Shown here: positions 17,870-27,601 of the stretch, in pieces
Numbering within the stretch: position 1 is the first letter of the stretch
Layout: the number at the start of each line of letters is the position of its first letter
Assembly (NCBI GenBank): GCA_007694935.1
Contig: REES01000082.1
Coordinates: forward strand, 1 to 64,000
Source of the DNA: Rhodospirillales bacterium
GTDB lineage: Bacteria > Pseudomonadota > Alphaproteobacteria > Rhodospirillales > Defluviicoccaceae
DNA: 64,000 nt
Direction of reading: 5' to 3'
Program-made: the position numbers and the translations under genes
Notes under the pieces: generated by a model
What the model saw: only the letters and a program-made list of their open reading frames with translations
The model's database searches: none
What the model was told of the DNA's origin: nothing

Positions 17870-19912
17870 CCTCGCCACAGCATTCTCCAGGAAATCTTCG
17901 AGGCCGCGGATGCAGGCTGGGTCCCGGTAGGCACGCTCGCGGCGTTCGATGACTCGCTTGGCCACGTCCTGTCGCCACTGCGGGTCTTTCGCCATCCGGA
18001 TGGCGAGAGCCACATAGTCATCCACCGAGTGGGCGACCAGGTCATCCATGCCGATCATGTTGAGGATCGCGGCGGTGTGGCGGCCACGGCCGCTCCATCC
18101 GGCATATCCGATCACGGGAACGCCGACGTTGAGCGCTTCCATGGTGGTGTTACACCCGGACCAGCCGATGCTGTCCAGGAATCCGTCGCACAGCGAGAGC
18201 GCGGTGGCAAAAGCGTCCATGCTCATCCTCGGCACCACGACGCAATGGCGCTGCCACTCCAGCCCGTCGTCGGCAAAGGCCGCCTGCATCCGGTTCTGAA
18301 AGGCCGCGGTTACGATTGCCGACGCGTTCTCGACGAACAGGAACTGGGCGTTTTCAACCTCCCGAGCTATTCGGGGGAACACCTGATCGTACGCTGGCAG
18401 GTATTTCGCGAGGTTCTGAACGGCCGCGAACACGACCGCGTGGTCGCCGAGACCAAGGTCCCTCCGGGTGGTGGCCAGCAACCGAACGGCGACCGGCTCG
18501 TATGCGACCGAGAGGTTGGGCAGGCGGACCAGCGTTTCGGTGTACTGGGTGTCCGCATCCGCCGGCTCCATCAGGTCGCTGCCGAGGAAGTAATCGACGG
18601 TGGGATATCCCGACGTCTCCGGATGGCCCCATGATGAGCACTGCACCGGGGCGAGCCGCAGCGCGGCAAGCGCGGCCACGGTGGGATCCATCCCGATCTC
18701 GGGGTAGATCAGCACATGCGGGTCATCACGCCGGATCAGTTGGGCCCACTCGGCGACCGTTCGCGGGCCGTGGACGAAGTGCTCGAACCGCGCGGCAGCC
18801 TCATCGGTAGCCGGATCCCGGTAGCCCTGGGTGTAGTAGCCATGGGTGACGAAACGACCTCGGTCCAGCCCCTCGAGCCAGCCCTTCACCGGCATCTTCC
18901 ATACCGAGTGGGTGTGAAAATGCCCGGAGACGAAGCCGACGCGGAGACGCCGGTCGACCCGCGACGCCGGACTGATCGGCCGATCCTGCCACTGCGGAAA
19001 CGCCGCGGCCATGATCCGGACGACCAGGTCGCCGTAGCGCCCCTGAAGCTCGCGATCGTTCTCACCCTGATAGGGCAGGTAGTAGGGCTGCATCGCACCG
19101 ACCGCGTCCAGAGCGCCCGCAAGCATCCGGGACGAAGATCCACTGAGGTAGGTGCTTCGGAGTTCATCGAGCGCCGCCGCATACTCCGCCCGTCGACGGT
19201 CGATTTCCGCTCCGTCGGCATAGACGATCTGCAGGCGGGCGAGGCAGCGCGCGAACCGCGCCGGGTGATGGGCCGGCTCCAGGGCAATCGCACGGTCGAA
19301 GGCGGCAACGGCATCGTCGGTGCGGTTCTGGTTGTACAGGCCGATGCCGAGCAGGTAGTGGCCATGGGCCATCTGCGGGCGCAGCGCGACCGCGCTTTGG
19401 CAGGCCGCCACCGCGTCTTCGAATTGCTTGAGGCCGATGCTGGTTTCGGCGAGGGCCATCCAGGCATCAAAGGCATCGGGCCGGAGACGGACGATATGAC
19501 GGAAGGCCGTCATGGCTTCGGCCTCCCGGTGCAAGGCGCGCAACGATTGTCCCGCCTGGAAATGCACTTCCAGCAGATCCGGACGAATGTCCAGCGCCCG
19601 CTGAAACGCATCGATCGCCTCGGCATGACGGTTGAGCCTGGCCAGGGCCATGCCGTGGTCGCAGTGGTAGGCGACATTCCGGGGATCGCCGTCGATCGCC
19701 CGGCCCAGCCACTGCAGCGCGTCGTGATGGTTGCCCTCAAACAGGTCTGTCACTGCCATCAAGTGGCAGGCGCGTGGCCGATCGCCGTGGATCTTCAAGA
19801 GGTCCTGGCACAGCCGGCGGGCTTCGGGAGTCCGCCTCGCCCGGACCAGCCGTGCGACACGGTCCAATTGCCGTTCCACATCCGCAGGTGCAGCTTTCGA
19901 CCTGGACGGCAT
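17855..19912 (-). CDS. TPR plus GT41 (SPINDLY/OGT-like) glycosyltransferase
   Basis: This 685-residue protein combines about six tetratricopeptide repeats (residues 5-270; for example AYHCDHGMALARLNRHAEAI, then ALDIRP and AIALEP) with a C-terminal family 41 catalytic region. The latter contains CSSWGHPETSGYPTVDYFLG, VVFAAVQNLAKYLP, and DSIGWSGCNTTMEALNVGVP, typical of SPINDLY-type O-linked GlcNAc or O-fucose transferases. Family members modify Ser/Thr on proteins; in bacteria some glycosylate flagellins or adhesins. A TTG at 19993 would extend the frame; the ATG at 19912 begins where repeat-like sequence starts and has GGAG upstream. No target gene is visible nearby. Confidence 0.85.
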   Translation of the reverse strand: MPSRSKAAPADVERQLDRVARLVRARRTPEARRLCQDLLKIHGDRPRACHLMAVTDLFEGNHHDALQWLGRAIDGDPRNVAYHCDHGMALARLNRHAEAIDAFQRALDIRPDLLEVHFQAGQSLRALHREAEAMTAFRHIVRLRPDAFDAWMALAETSIGLKQFEDAVAACQSAVALRPQMAHGHYLLGIGLYNQNRTDDAVAAFDRAIALEPAHHPARFARCLARLQIVYADGAEIDRRRAEYAAALDELRSTYLSGSSSRMLAGALDAVGAMQPYYLPYQGENDRELQGRYGDLVVRIMAAAFPQWQDRPISPASRVDRRLRVGFVSGHFHTHSVWKMPVKGWLEGLDRGRFVTHGYYTQGYRDPATDEAAARFEHFVHGPRTVAEWAQLIRRDDPHVLIYPEIGMDPTVAALAALRLAPVQCSSWGHPETSGYPTVDYFLGSDLMEPADADTQYTETLVRLPNLSVAYEPVAVRLLATTRRDLGLGDHAVVFAAVQNLAKYLPAYDQVFPRIAREVENAQFLFVENASAIVTAAFQNRMQAAFADDGLEWQRHCVVVPRMSMDAFATALSLCDGFLDSIGWSGCNTTMEALNVGVPVIGYAGWSGRGRHTAAILNMIGMDDLVAHSVDDYVALAIRMAKDPQWRQDVAKRVIERRERAYRDPACIRGLEDFLENAVARSLRR

Positions 19913-20103
19913 GGCTTGGACGGTCTCCGTTTCGATGGTGCCGTTCCGGGGCAAGGCCCCCGCAGGTATAGGCGCTGTTGCCCGGTGCCTCAAAGCGAAA
20001 GCCCGTGCAGGATGTGGCCGGACCCGGCGAGTGCGGCGTGGTTGACTTGCGTCCGGACAAACGCTAGCCGGATCATCGCACGTGAGATGAGGGAGCCTGC
20101 ATC

Positions 20104-21678
20104 ATGCTCGCCGGCGGGTTGGTGGCATGCGGTCATCCAGCAACGGCACAGGCCGCAGCGGCGGTGCTTGCCGAGGGCGGCAATGCCTTCGATGCCGCGC
20201 TGGCTGCCATGTGCGCCGCGACGGTGGCCGAGCCCATGCTGGCGTCACTGGGCGGCGGCGGCTTCCTGTTGGCGCGACCAAGCACCGGCCGCCATCAGGG
20301 GCAGAGCCTCGCCTATGACTTCTTCGTCCAGACCCCGCTGCATCGGCGCGACGATGGAGCCGAGGATTTCTTCCCGATCGACGCCGACTTCGGCCCGGCA
20401 ACCCAGCAGTTCCACATTGGCATCGGCGCCATCGCCACGCCCGGCGCCGTCCGGGGCCTGTTCGAAATCCACCGGGATCTCGGGTTCATGCCCCTTCGCC
20501 AAGTGCTCGAGCCGGCGGTAACGCTGGCCCGCGACGGCGTCCGCATCGATTCCATGCAGGCCTATGTCTTTGGTGTCCTGCGCGCCATGCTCGACAGCCG
20601 CGAGTCGATCCGGGTGCGCTTTACCCGCCCGGAACAGCCCGGCACGCCGCTGGCGGAGGGGGACGTGCTGCGCCTTCCGGAACTGGCCGATACCCTTGAG
20701 GTCCTGGCGATCGAGGGAGATGACCTGTTCTACCGCGGCGAAATCGCCCGGACGATCGCCGAGGAGTGCCGGACCGGGGGCGGACACCTGAGCCGGGAGG
20801 ATTTCGAGGCCTACCGGGTTGAGCGCCGGCGGCCGCTGGGTATCGATTTCTGCAACCATCAACTCTTCCTCAACCCGCCGCCGTCCGCTGGCGGTATCCT
20901 GATTGCTTTCGCCCTGGAGCTGTTGCGCGATGGCGGGTTCGGCGAATGGGGCTTCGGCACCGCGGCGATGCTTGACCGCTTGGCTCGCGTGCTGACCCTG
21001 ACCCAACGGGCCAGGGTGGAGAGCCGGCTGCATGAGCTGGACGCGGAGTCGGTCTCGGCAACACTGCTCGATCCCGCACTGCTGTCGCTCTACCGGCGCG
21101 AGGTGGCCGGGCAACCTTCGACCGCGCGGGGCACCACCCACATCAGCGTCGTCGATCGGGATGGGAATGCCGCCGGCCTGTCACTCAGCAACGGCGAGGG
21201 GTCCGGCTATGTGGTGCCCCAAACCGGCATCATCCTCAACAACATGCTGGGTGAAGAGGATATCAATCCCCACGGCCTGCGCCGTTGGCCCGAGAATGCG
21301 CGCATGAGTTCGATGATGGCGCCGACACTTGTTCTCGGGCGGGACGGATCGATCCTGGCTCTCGGATCGGGCGGCTCGAACCGGCTGAGGAGCGCCATAC
21401 TCCAGGTCCTCCTGAACCTCCTGGTGTTCCGAATGGCGCCGGAACAAGCCGTGGCCAGCCCGCGCCTGCACGTCGAGAGCGATCGGGTCAGCATCGAGCC
21501 CGGCTTTGCCGATGCGGCCGTGGCAGCACTGGCCCGGTCGATGCCCAAGGCTGAAATCGACCGATGGTCGGCACCGAACCTGTTCTTCGGCGGGGTCCAT
21601 GTCGCCTGCCGCGACGCCGCCGGCCGGCTGACCGGCGCCGGCGATGCCAGGCGCGGCGGCGCCGCGGTTCGGGCCTGA
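20104..21678 (+). CDS. Gamma-glutamyltransferase family protein
   Basis: These enzymes are Ntn hydrolases that cleave gamma-glutamyl bonds after self-processing. The 524-residue precursor has the usual N-terminal GGNAFDAALAAMCA motif near residue 27, the processing site with catalytic Thr in RGTTHISVVD near residue 342, and GSGGSNRLRSAILQVL in the small subunit. Unlike secreted GGT it has no signal peptide, so it probably acts in the cytoplasm and its substrate is uncertain. The ATG is preceded by GAGGGAG eight bases upstream. It is followed by purU at 32 bases, probably in one unit. Confidence 0.87.
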   Translation: MLAGGLVACGHPATAQAAAAVLAEGGNAFDAALAAMCAATVAEPMLASLGGGGFLLARPSTGRHQGQSLAYDFFVQTPLHRRDDGAEDFFPIDADFGPATQQFHIGIGAIATPGAVRGLFEIHRDLGFMPLRQVLEPAVTLARDGVRIDSMQAYVFGVLRAMLDSRESIRVRFTRPEQPGTPLAEGDVLRLPELADTLEVLAIEGDDLFYRGEIARTIAEECRTGGGHLSREDFEAYRVERRRPLGIDFCNHQLFLNPPPSAGGILIAFALELLRDGGFGEWGFGTAAMLDRLARVLTLTQRARVESRLHELDAESVSATLLDPALLSLYRREVAGQPSTARGTTHISVVDRDGNAAGLSLSNGEGSGYVVPQTGIILNNMLGEEDINPHGLRRWPENARMSSMMAPTLVLGRDGSILALGSGGSNRLRSAILQVLLNLLVFRMAPEQAVASPRLHVESDRVSIEPGFADAAVAALARSMPKAEIDRWSAPNLFFGGVHVACRDAAGRLTGAGDARRGGAAVRA

Positions 21679-21710
21679 TGCCGCGCCACTCGCGTCCAAG
21701 GTGATTGTTG

Positions 21711-22583
21711 ATGCCTGCTCCGCAGTCCACCGAGCCGCTCTATATCCTCACGATCTCGTGCCCGGATGCGGTGGGGATCGTCGCAGCCGTTGCCGGCTTC
21801 CTGGCCGATCGCGATGCCTTCATCACCGAGTCCACCCACTTCGGCGATGCCGTCACCAACCGCTTCTTCATGCGCACGGTGTTTGCACCGGGCGCCACCT
21901 CCCCCCCGCCGGACGGTTTCGCCCATGCCTTCTCCCGGATCGCGGAGCGGTTCGAGATGGTGTGGGGCCTGCACGAGGCGCACCGGCGGGAACGCGTCCT
22001 GATCATGGTGGGCAAGGCGGAGCACTGCCTCAACGACCTTCTGTACCGCTATCGCACCGGGGAACTGGCGATCGACGTGGCGGCGGTGGTCTCCAACCAT
22101 CCCGTGCTGGCGCCGCTTGCCGAATGGCATGGCGTGCCGTTCCATCACCTGCCGGTGACGGTGGAGACCCGCGCGGAACAGGAAGCCGCGCTGCTTCGCC
22201 TGGTTGCCGACCTGAGCGTCGATCTGGTGGTGCTGGCCCGCTACATGCAGATCCTGTCGCCGCCAACGTGCGAGCGACTGAAGGGCCGGTGCATCAACAT
22301 CCACCACTCGTTCCTGCCGGGCTTTCGGGGCGCACGCCCCTATCACCAGGCGCATGAGCGGGGGGTCAAGCTGATCGGGGCCACCGCACACTACGTAACC
22401 CCTGAGTTGGACGAAGGCCCGATCATCGAGCAGGCGGTGGAGCGGGTCGATCATTCATACGATCCCGATGCATTGGCCGCAGTCGGTCGAGACATCGAAA
22501 GCATCGTCCTTGCCCGGGCGGTCCGCCTGCACGTGGAACATCGGGTGCTGATCAACGGCCGGAAAACCGTTGTTCTCCGATGA
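21711..22583 (+). CDS. purU: Formyltetrahydrofolate deformylase
   Basis: PurU hydrolyses 10-formyl-THF to THF and formate, balancing one-carbon pools. The 290-residue protein has an N-terminal ACT domain (LYILTISCPDAVGIVAAVAG) and a formyltransferase-like domain. The catalytic set is present: INIHHSFLPGF near residue 195 and GATAHYVTPELDEGPIIEQ near 223-241. The ATG at 21711 has AAGGTG upstream; an adjoining TTG two codons earlier is less likely. Confidence 0.95.
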   Translation: MPAPQSTEPLYILTISCPDAVGIVAAVAGFLADRDAFITESTHFGDAVTNRFFMRTVFAPGATSPPPDGFAHAFSRIAERFEMVWGLHEAHRRERVLIMVGKAEHCLNDLLYRYRTGELAIDVAAVVSNHPVLAPLAEWHGVPFHHLPVTVETRAEQEAALLRLVADLSVDLVVLARYMQILSPPTCERLKGRCINIHHSFLPGFRGARPYHQAHERGVKLIGATAHYVTPELDEGPIIEQAVERVDHSYDPDALAAVGRDIESIVLARAVRLHVEHRVLINGRKTVVLR

Positions 22584-22633
22584 ATCTCAGGTATCGTCGC
22601 TCGGCTGTCGTCGCAAAGGGGCCCTTTTTAGGG

Positions 22634-22651
22634 TATATTCTACAGCTGTAG
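22634..22651 (+). promoter_or_regulatory. Possible -10 box and 12-base palindrome before the Crp-family gene
   Basis: TATATT at 22634-22639 resembles a -10 element and runs directly into the perfect palindrome CTACAGCTGTAG at 22640-22651, 41 bases before the regulator's ATG. No good -35 is found at the matching distance. A site at the expected transcript start suits autoregulation or control by another dimeric regulator. It does not match the FNR or CRP consensus. Confidence 0.4.
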
Positions 22652-22692
22652 TTGCAGTGCCGGTTCGCCGGCCGTCGAGAAGGACGCGAGCG

Positions 22693-23439
22693 ATGGAAGG
22701 CTCTGGCGCATCTCAGCATTCCACCTCCGAAAGCGGGACAGGCGGCACCCCTGCCACCGGCAGCGCCCTCTGCGGGTTCGACCTGTTCTCCGGTCTCGAC
22801 GCCGCCGCACTGGCCGATATCGAGCGCGCATGCAGCCGGAAGCGCTTCGCCCCGCAGGAGCAGATCATCGATCGGGACAGCCGGTCTCGGGACGTCTGCT
22901 TCGTGCTCAGCGGCAGGGCCCGGGTGGTCAACTACTCGCTGTCGGGGCGGGAGATCACGTTCGATGACATTCTGTCGGGGTCTTATTTCGGCGAGCTTGC
23001 CGCCATTGACGGGCGACCGCGTTCGGCATCGGTCATGGCGGTCGAGGAAACGGTGATTGCCCAGCTCTCACACCAGGTCTTCATGGACATCCTGGCGAAG
23101 CACCCGAAGGTGGCGCTCCACGTCATGGAGCGGCTCGCCCGCATCATCCGTTCCGCCGATGAGCGAATCATGGATTTGAGCACGCTCGCGGCTCAGAACC
23201 GTGTTCAGGGGGAGCTGTTGCGACAGGCCCACAACAGCATGGTCGATGCCACCACCGCCCGGATCACGCCCATCCCGCTGCATGCGGATATCGCAAGCCG
23301 TGTCAGCACAACGCGGGAGACCGTTGCTCGCGTCCTCAACGATCTGGCGCGCGCCGGGATCGTCAAGCGCACCAAGGGCGCATTGCTTATTCTGGATGTC
23401 CCGGAACTTGAGGCGATGGTCCAGGACATGCACGGCTGA
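22693..23439 (+). CDS. Crp/Fnr-family transcriptional regulator
   Basis: This 248-residue regulator has a cyclic-nucleotide-binding domain (about residues 35-150) with a good phosphate-binding cassette, YFGELAAIDGRPRSASVMA, which points to a cAMP- or cGMP-type ligand. The C-terminal winged helix carries RVSTTRETVARVLNDLARAG near residues 200-220. The cysteine cluster of oxygen-sensing Fnr is absent. The frame is open further upstream but the ATG at 22693 follows the promoter-like region. It converges on rpmG. Confidence 0.88.
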   Translation: MEGSGASQHSTSESGTGGTPATGSALCGFDLFSGLDAAALADIERACSRKRFAPQEQIIDRDSRSRDVCFVLSGRARVVNYSLSGREITFDDILSGSYFGELAAIDGRPRSASVMAVEETVIAQLSHQVFMDILAKHPKVALHVMERLARIIRSADERIMDLSTLAAQNRVQGELLRQAHNSMVDATTARITPIPLHADIASRVSTTRETVARVLNDLARAGIVKRTKGALLILDVPELEAMVQDMHG

Positions 23440-23451
23440 TCGGCGCGCATC

Positions 23452-23473
23452 GTCAGGACCAAGCTGGCCTGAC
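23452..23473. terminator. Possible bidirectional terminator hairpin
   Basis: GTCAGG-A-CC, loop AAGCT, GG-CCTGAC forms an 8-bp stem with one bulged A between the convergent crp-family and rpmG genes. There is no T-run on either strand, so rho-independent termination is doubtful. Confidence 0.3.
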
Positions 23474-23501
23474 CGCCGGAAGGATCGCGACGCGCCTGCC
23501 G

Positions 23502-23675
23502 CTATTTGATCTTGGCTTCCTTGAAAAGCACGTGCCGGCGCGCCACGGGATCGTACTTGCGGAACTCGAGCTTTTTCGTGGCCGTCCGAGGGTTCTTCTT
23601 GGCAATGTAGAAATATCCGGTATCAGCACTACTCACCAGCCGGATCAGCACCGTGTTTTGCTTGGCCTTGGCCAT
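23502..23675 (-). CDS. rpmG: 50S ribosomal protein L33
   Basis: L33 is a small large-subunit ribosomal protein. Translation gives 57 residues starting [20 protein letters not shown], with the invariant [21 protein letters not shown] core and a [10 protein letters not shown] end. The protein lacks the CxxC pairs of zinc-binding L33, so it is the zinc-independent type. GAGGA lies 11 bases before the ATG. Lying downstream of the S41 protease, rnr and topA is a common alphaproteobacterial arrangement. Confidence 0.95.
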   Translation of the reverse strand: MAKAKQNTVLIRLVSSADTGYFYIAKKNPRTATKKLEFRKYDPVARRHVLFKEAKIK

Positions 23676-23767
23676 GGCAGGATATCCTCAATGTGTTCTC
23701 GAAACAGCGCGATCACGGGTCGGAGAGCAATCGGCAGGACGGAAAAATAGCTCCGTCGGCCGTGCTG

Positions 23768-25294
23768 TCAAGGTGCGCCGCCACCCGCGACCTCCGCGAT
23801 TGCCGGACCCGGCAGTACGAACCGGCGGTAGGCAGCCGGCTCAGTCAGCAAGGCGCGGGCGATACGAACGTCAACATCGTTGGCGTGTCGCGCCGCCGGG
23901 CAATCCTTCCGTGAAGCGCCGGCGGGGACCGGCGACCGCATCAGCGCAGTCCTCAGCAGTCGATCGGTGTCCGGGCTGTCGATCGTCCCGAGGCCCGAGG
24001 TGCACAAGGTCGGGATCACGCCCTCGGCACCGATGATCCGACCCGAGGGCGACACCAGTCGCGACCACGTGAGCACCAGTTCGCCGTCGTTGGGCAGCGG
24101 CGACACCGTCTGCACGGTGCCTTTGCCGTAGGACGCGGTCCCGAGCACCACGGCACGCCCGCGATCCTTCAGCGCGGCAGCCACGATCTCTGCCGCCGAG
24201 GCGGAGCCGCCGTCCAGCAGCACCACCACCGGCGCACCGGCCAGCACGTCGTCATCGTCAGCCAGATACAACTGCCGGCTGTCGGGATGGCGGCCCTGGG
24301 TCATGACGATCCGGCCCCCGGCCAGGAACAGGTCGGCAACCAGGACCGACTGATGGAGCAGCCCGCCCGGGTTCCCCCGCAGATCCAGGACGACGCCGCG
24401 ACTCGCGTCGGCAAGATCACTGCCGAGGGCGAGTGCCAAGCTTCGGGCGGTGTCCTGGTTGAAGCCCGACACGGCGACGTAGAGGATCCCCTCATCATTG
24501 CTGAGCCGCACCGTCGGTAAGATGAAGTGGCTCCGATCGATATCGAAGCGAAGCGGTGCCGGTCGCCCTTCACGCAGCACGGTCATGCTCAGCCGGCTGC
24601 CCACCGGTCCCCGCAGGTGTGCCGACACCTGCCGCTCGGATGCGCCGGCGAGGTCGGTACCATCGATGTGGCTGATCCGGTCACGGACGCGGACCCCCGC
24701 ACGCTCCGCCGGCGAACCGGCCAGCACCTCGGTCACCACGGTGTGCCCGTCACGAGACTGGAACCGGATGCCGACGCCGCCGTAACCCTGCCGACGGGCG
24801 CGATGACCGACCGCCTGGTCGGCACTGGCGTAGCGGGAATGGCTGTCGAGGGACGAGAGGGTCCGTTTCAGCACGACGTCCAGGACCTGATCCTCCCCCG
24901 CGGACAATACCAGCGGCGAGGCGCTGCGCACCGCGGCGATGACGTCGGCGCTGGATGTGGACCAAGCGGCAACGTCGTCCCGTGCCGGAGCCGGAATACG
25001 GGCGACGACGGTGTCGGCCACCTGAACACCAAGCGCCGAGCCATGATCGACAACCTGCACTGCCGGATCCACCTCGGACAGGCCGGACAGCCCCTTGTGG
25101 ACCAACTCGGGCAGCGTGACCGGGTCCACATAGCGATCGAGGATGGTGGCGTACGCGGCCCGAAGCACTGCCGATGTCCGCGTACTGGCGTCGACCGAGG
25201 GCGACGTCGTCTCCAAAGGGCGGTCGGTCATCACGCCGCAGCCGGCGGTGATGAGCACCATAATCAGGATCAGCGATGGGATTCGTCGGATCAT
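23768..25294 (-). CDS. S41-family C-terminal processing protease, lipoprotein
   Basis: This 508-residue protease of the CtpA/Prc family carries a lipoprotein signal (LILIMVLITAGC, Cys19), so it is probably lipid-anchored in the envelope. A PDZ domain spans about residues 175-255 (GGVGIRFQSRDGHTVVTEVL start). The peptidase core has the catalytic Ser in DGGSASAAEIVAAALKDRG near residue 365 and the Lys in TASYGKGTVQTV near 391. Family members trim C-termini of envelope proteins or lytic enzymes. The substrate is not evident. It lies 75 bases downstream of rnr, the likely operon partner. Confidence 0.92.
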   Translation of the reverse strand: MIRRIPSLILIMVLITAGCGVMTDRPLETTSPSVDASTRTSAVLRAAYATILDRYVDPVTLPELVHKGLSGLSEVDPAVQVVDHGSALGVQVADTVVARIPAPARDDVAAWSTSSADVIAAVRSASPLVLSAGEDQVLDVVLKRTLSSLDSHSRYASADQAVGHRARRQGYGGVGIRFQSRDGHTVVTEVLAGSPAERAGVRVRDRISHIDGTDLAGASERQVSAHLRGPVGSRLSMTVLREGRPAPLRFDIDRSHFILPTVRLSNDEGILYVAVSGFNQDTARSLALALGSDLADASRGVVLDLRGNPGGLLHQSVLVADLFLAGGRIVMTQGRHPDSRQLYLADDDDVLAGAPVVVLLDGGSASAAEIVAAALKDRGRAVVLGTASYGKGTVQTVSPLPNDGELVLTWSRLVSPSGRIIGAEGVIPTLCTSGLGTIDSPDTDRLLRTALMRSPVPAGASRKDCPAARHANDVDVRIARALLTEPAAYRRFVLPGPAIAEVAGGGAP

Positions 25295-25369
25295 GGACTG
25301 GACATCCCGCGCCTTCTGACGCTTGTCACCCGGCGTTCAGAGGGATTGAACCGCCTTGGGTTCTGCAGA

Positions 25370-27586
25370 TCAAGGCTGCCGACCGCGCCGGCCGGCACGG
25401 GCCTTAACGTGGGGTCTCCGGCTGCCGATGTCGCCACCCTGAATGAGCTGAAGGATCAGACCGCCGGTAATCGGGTCGGCCTCCATCAGCCGGACCTGGA
25501 CCGTTTCGCCGAGGCGAAAGGTGAGGCCGGTCGCGCGTCCCACCAGGCTGTGGCGCATTTCGTCGTGCACGTAATAGTCATCGGGAAGACTGCGGATCGG
25601 CACCAGCCCGTCGCCGCCGCTGTCGTCCAGGGTGACGAACAGGCCGAACCGGGTGACGCCATTGATCCGGCCGGCGAAGGTGGCGCCAACCTTGGAGGCA
25701 AGGTATGCGGCAGTGAAGCGGTCGACCGCGTCCCGTTCCGCGGTGGCGGCGCGCCGCTCGGTGACCGAGATGTGCTCGCCCAGCTTCTCGAAATCGCCCG
25801 GCTCCTTGGGCAGGCCACCCCCGCCGAGACGCAGGCCCGCGATCAGCGCCCGGTGAACCAGCAGATCGGCATAGCGACGGATCGGCGAGGTGAAGTGGCA
25901 GTAGCGCCTGAGCGCCAGTCCGAAATGGCCGATATTCTGAGGCGAATACACGGCCTGCGCCTGGCTCCGCAGCACCACCTCATGGACGAGGTGGCCATAG
26001 GGTGTCTCCGCCGCGCGCTCCAGGACACGGTTGAATTGCGTCGCTCGGATCACCTGGCCGCGGGCGAGCTTGAGGCCGATGCTGTCCAGGAACCCCCGCA
26101 ATGCCTCCATCTTGGCAGCCGAGGGCTGATCGTGGACGCGATACATGCACGGCACTTTCGCCACTTCCAAGGTTTCCGCCGCGGCGACATTGGCGGCGAT
26201 CATGAACTCCTCGATCAGCTTGTGACTGTCCAGGCGGGTGCGGGTGCGGATTTGCTCGACGTTGCCGTCGTCGGTCAGCACCACCTGACGCTCCGGCAGG
26301 TCCAGTTCCAGCACGCCGCGCTGGCGGCGCGCCTTCGCCAGCGCCTGATAGGCGCCGAACAGGGGTGCGATCACCGGCTCCACCAGCGCAGCGGTGGCGT
26401 CATCGGGGTTGCCGTCCTGAGCCGCCTGCACCTGGGTGTAGGTGAGCCGCGCCGCCGAACGCATCACGGCGCGAACGAAGCGGTGCCGGATCAGGTTGCC
26501 GTCCCGATCGATCCAGAGGTGGGCGGCGAGGCACGGGCGGTCTTCGCCCGGCACCAGGGAGCACCAGCCGTTGGACAGCGCCGGCGGCAGCATCGGCACC
26601 ACCCGGTCCGGAAAATAGACCGAGTTGCCGCGCTCCAAGGCATCTTTGTCCAGCGGATCCCCGGGCCGCACGTACCAGGCAACGTCGGCAATGGCGACCA
26701 GGAGACGCCAGCCGCCGGCATTGCCGGGATCTGTATCGGGTTCGGCCCAGACGGCATCGTCGAAGTCCCTGGCATCGGCGCCGTCGATGGTGACCAGCGG
26801 CACCTCCCGCAGGTCATCGCGGCCATCCAGCGGCGCGACGGCCGCGTCCTCCGCCTGCTGCCACGCCTCGGCGGAGAATTTGGTCGGAATATCATGATCG
26901 TGAATGGTGATCAGGCTGATCGAGCGCGGCCCCTTGACGTCGCCGAGGCGCTCGACGATGCGGGCGTGCTTGGGGCCGAGCGGCCGGCCGCGGCGCACCT
27001 CGGCCCAGACCAGCTCGCCCGGAACAGCCCCCATGTCGGCACCGGGCACGACCAGGAAGTCCACCTTCTCTCGACGGTCGATCGACTTGATGCGGCCCTG
27101 GCCGTCGACAATGCGGTAGATGCCGAGGGCGCGAGGCGGCGCTGCCTGCAGCCGCCGGATCACCCGAGCCTCGTACGCGGCGGGCCCGACCTGGGTGAGC
27201 CGGGCCAACGCCCGTTCGCCCGGGCCCAGTGCCGCCGGGCCGCGACGTTCCGGCGCGACATAGATCATCGGCGGCGGGGCATCATGCTCCCAGGATTGCG
27301 GCCTTGCGAGGAGTTCGCCATCAGTGTCGGTGCCGGTTATCTCGATCACCGCCACCCGGGGCAGAGCCATCGGTTTCTCGTACCGGCGCTTGCCGCTGCG
27401 GCCGACCGCACCTTCGGCCTCCAGTTCCTTCAGCACGCGCTTCAGTTCCACCTTCTGATCGGCGTCGAGGTGGAACGCGCGGGCGATCTCCCGCTTGCTG
27501 ACCCGCTTGTCGCTGTCACGAATGAAATCGAGCAATGCCTGGCGGCTCGGGAACGCGACCTTCTTGGTGTTCCCGGAGGCACTCAT
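25370..27586 (-). CDS. rnr: Ribonuclease R
   Basis: RNase R is a processive 3'-5' exoribonuclease that degrades structured RNA. The 738-residue protein has an N-terminal winged helix (FIRDSDKRVSKREIARAFHL), cold-shock-like domains, the RNB catalytic centre TIDGADARDFDDAV near residues 267-280 with its Asp cluster, and a C-terminal S1 domain (FAGRINGVTRFGLFVTLDD). A basic tail ends the protein. It starts 15 bases past the topA stop. Confidence 0.95.
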   Translation of the reverse strand: MSASGNTKKVAFPSRQALLDFIRDSDKRVSKREIARAFHLDADQKVELKRVLKELEAEGAVGRSGKRRYEKPMALPRVAVIEITGTDTDGELLARPQSWEHDAPPPMIYVAPERRGPAALGPGERALARLTQVGPAAYEARVIRRLQAAPPRALGIYRIVDGQGRIKSIDRREKVDFLVVPGADMGAVPGELVWAEVRRGRPLGPKHARIVERLGDVKGPRSISLITIHDHDIPTKFSAEAWQQAEDAAVAPLDGRDDLREVPLVTIDGADARDFDDAVWAEPDTDPGNAGGWRLLVAIADVAWYVRPGDPLDKDALERGNSVYFPDRVVPMLPPALSNGWCSLVPGEDRPCLAAHLWIDRDGNLIRHRFVRAVMRSAARLTYTQVQAAQDGNPDDATAALVEPVIAPLFGAYQALAKARRQRGVLELDLPERQVVLTDDGNVEQIRTRTRLDSHKLIEEFMIAANVAAAETLEVAKVPCMYRVHDQPSAAKMEALRGFLDSIGLKLARGQVIRATQFNRVLERAAETPYGHLVHEVVLRSQAQAVYSPQNIGHFGLALRRYCHFTSPIRRYADLLVHRALIAGLRLGGGGLPKEPGDFEKLGEHISVTERRAATAERDAVDRFTAAYLASKVGATFAGRINGVTRFGLFVTLDDSGGDGLVPIRSLPDDYYVHDEMRHSLVGRATGLTFRLGETVQVRLMEADPITGGLILQLIQGGDIGSRRPHVKARAGRRGRQP

Positions 27587-27601
27587 CTGGGCTCTGGCTT
27601 G

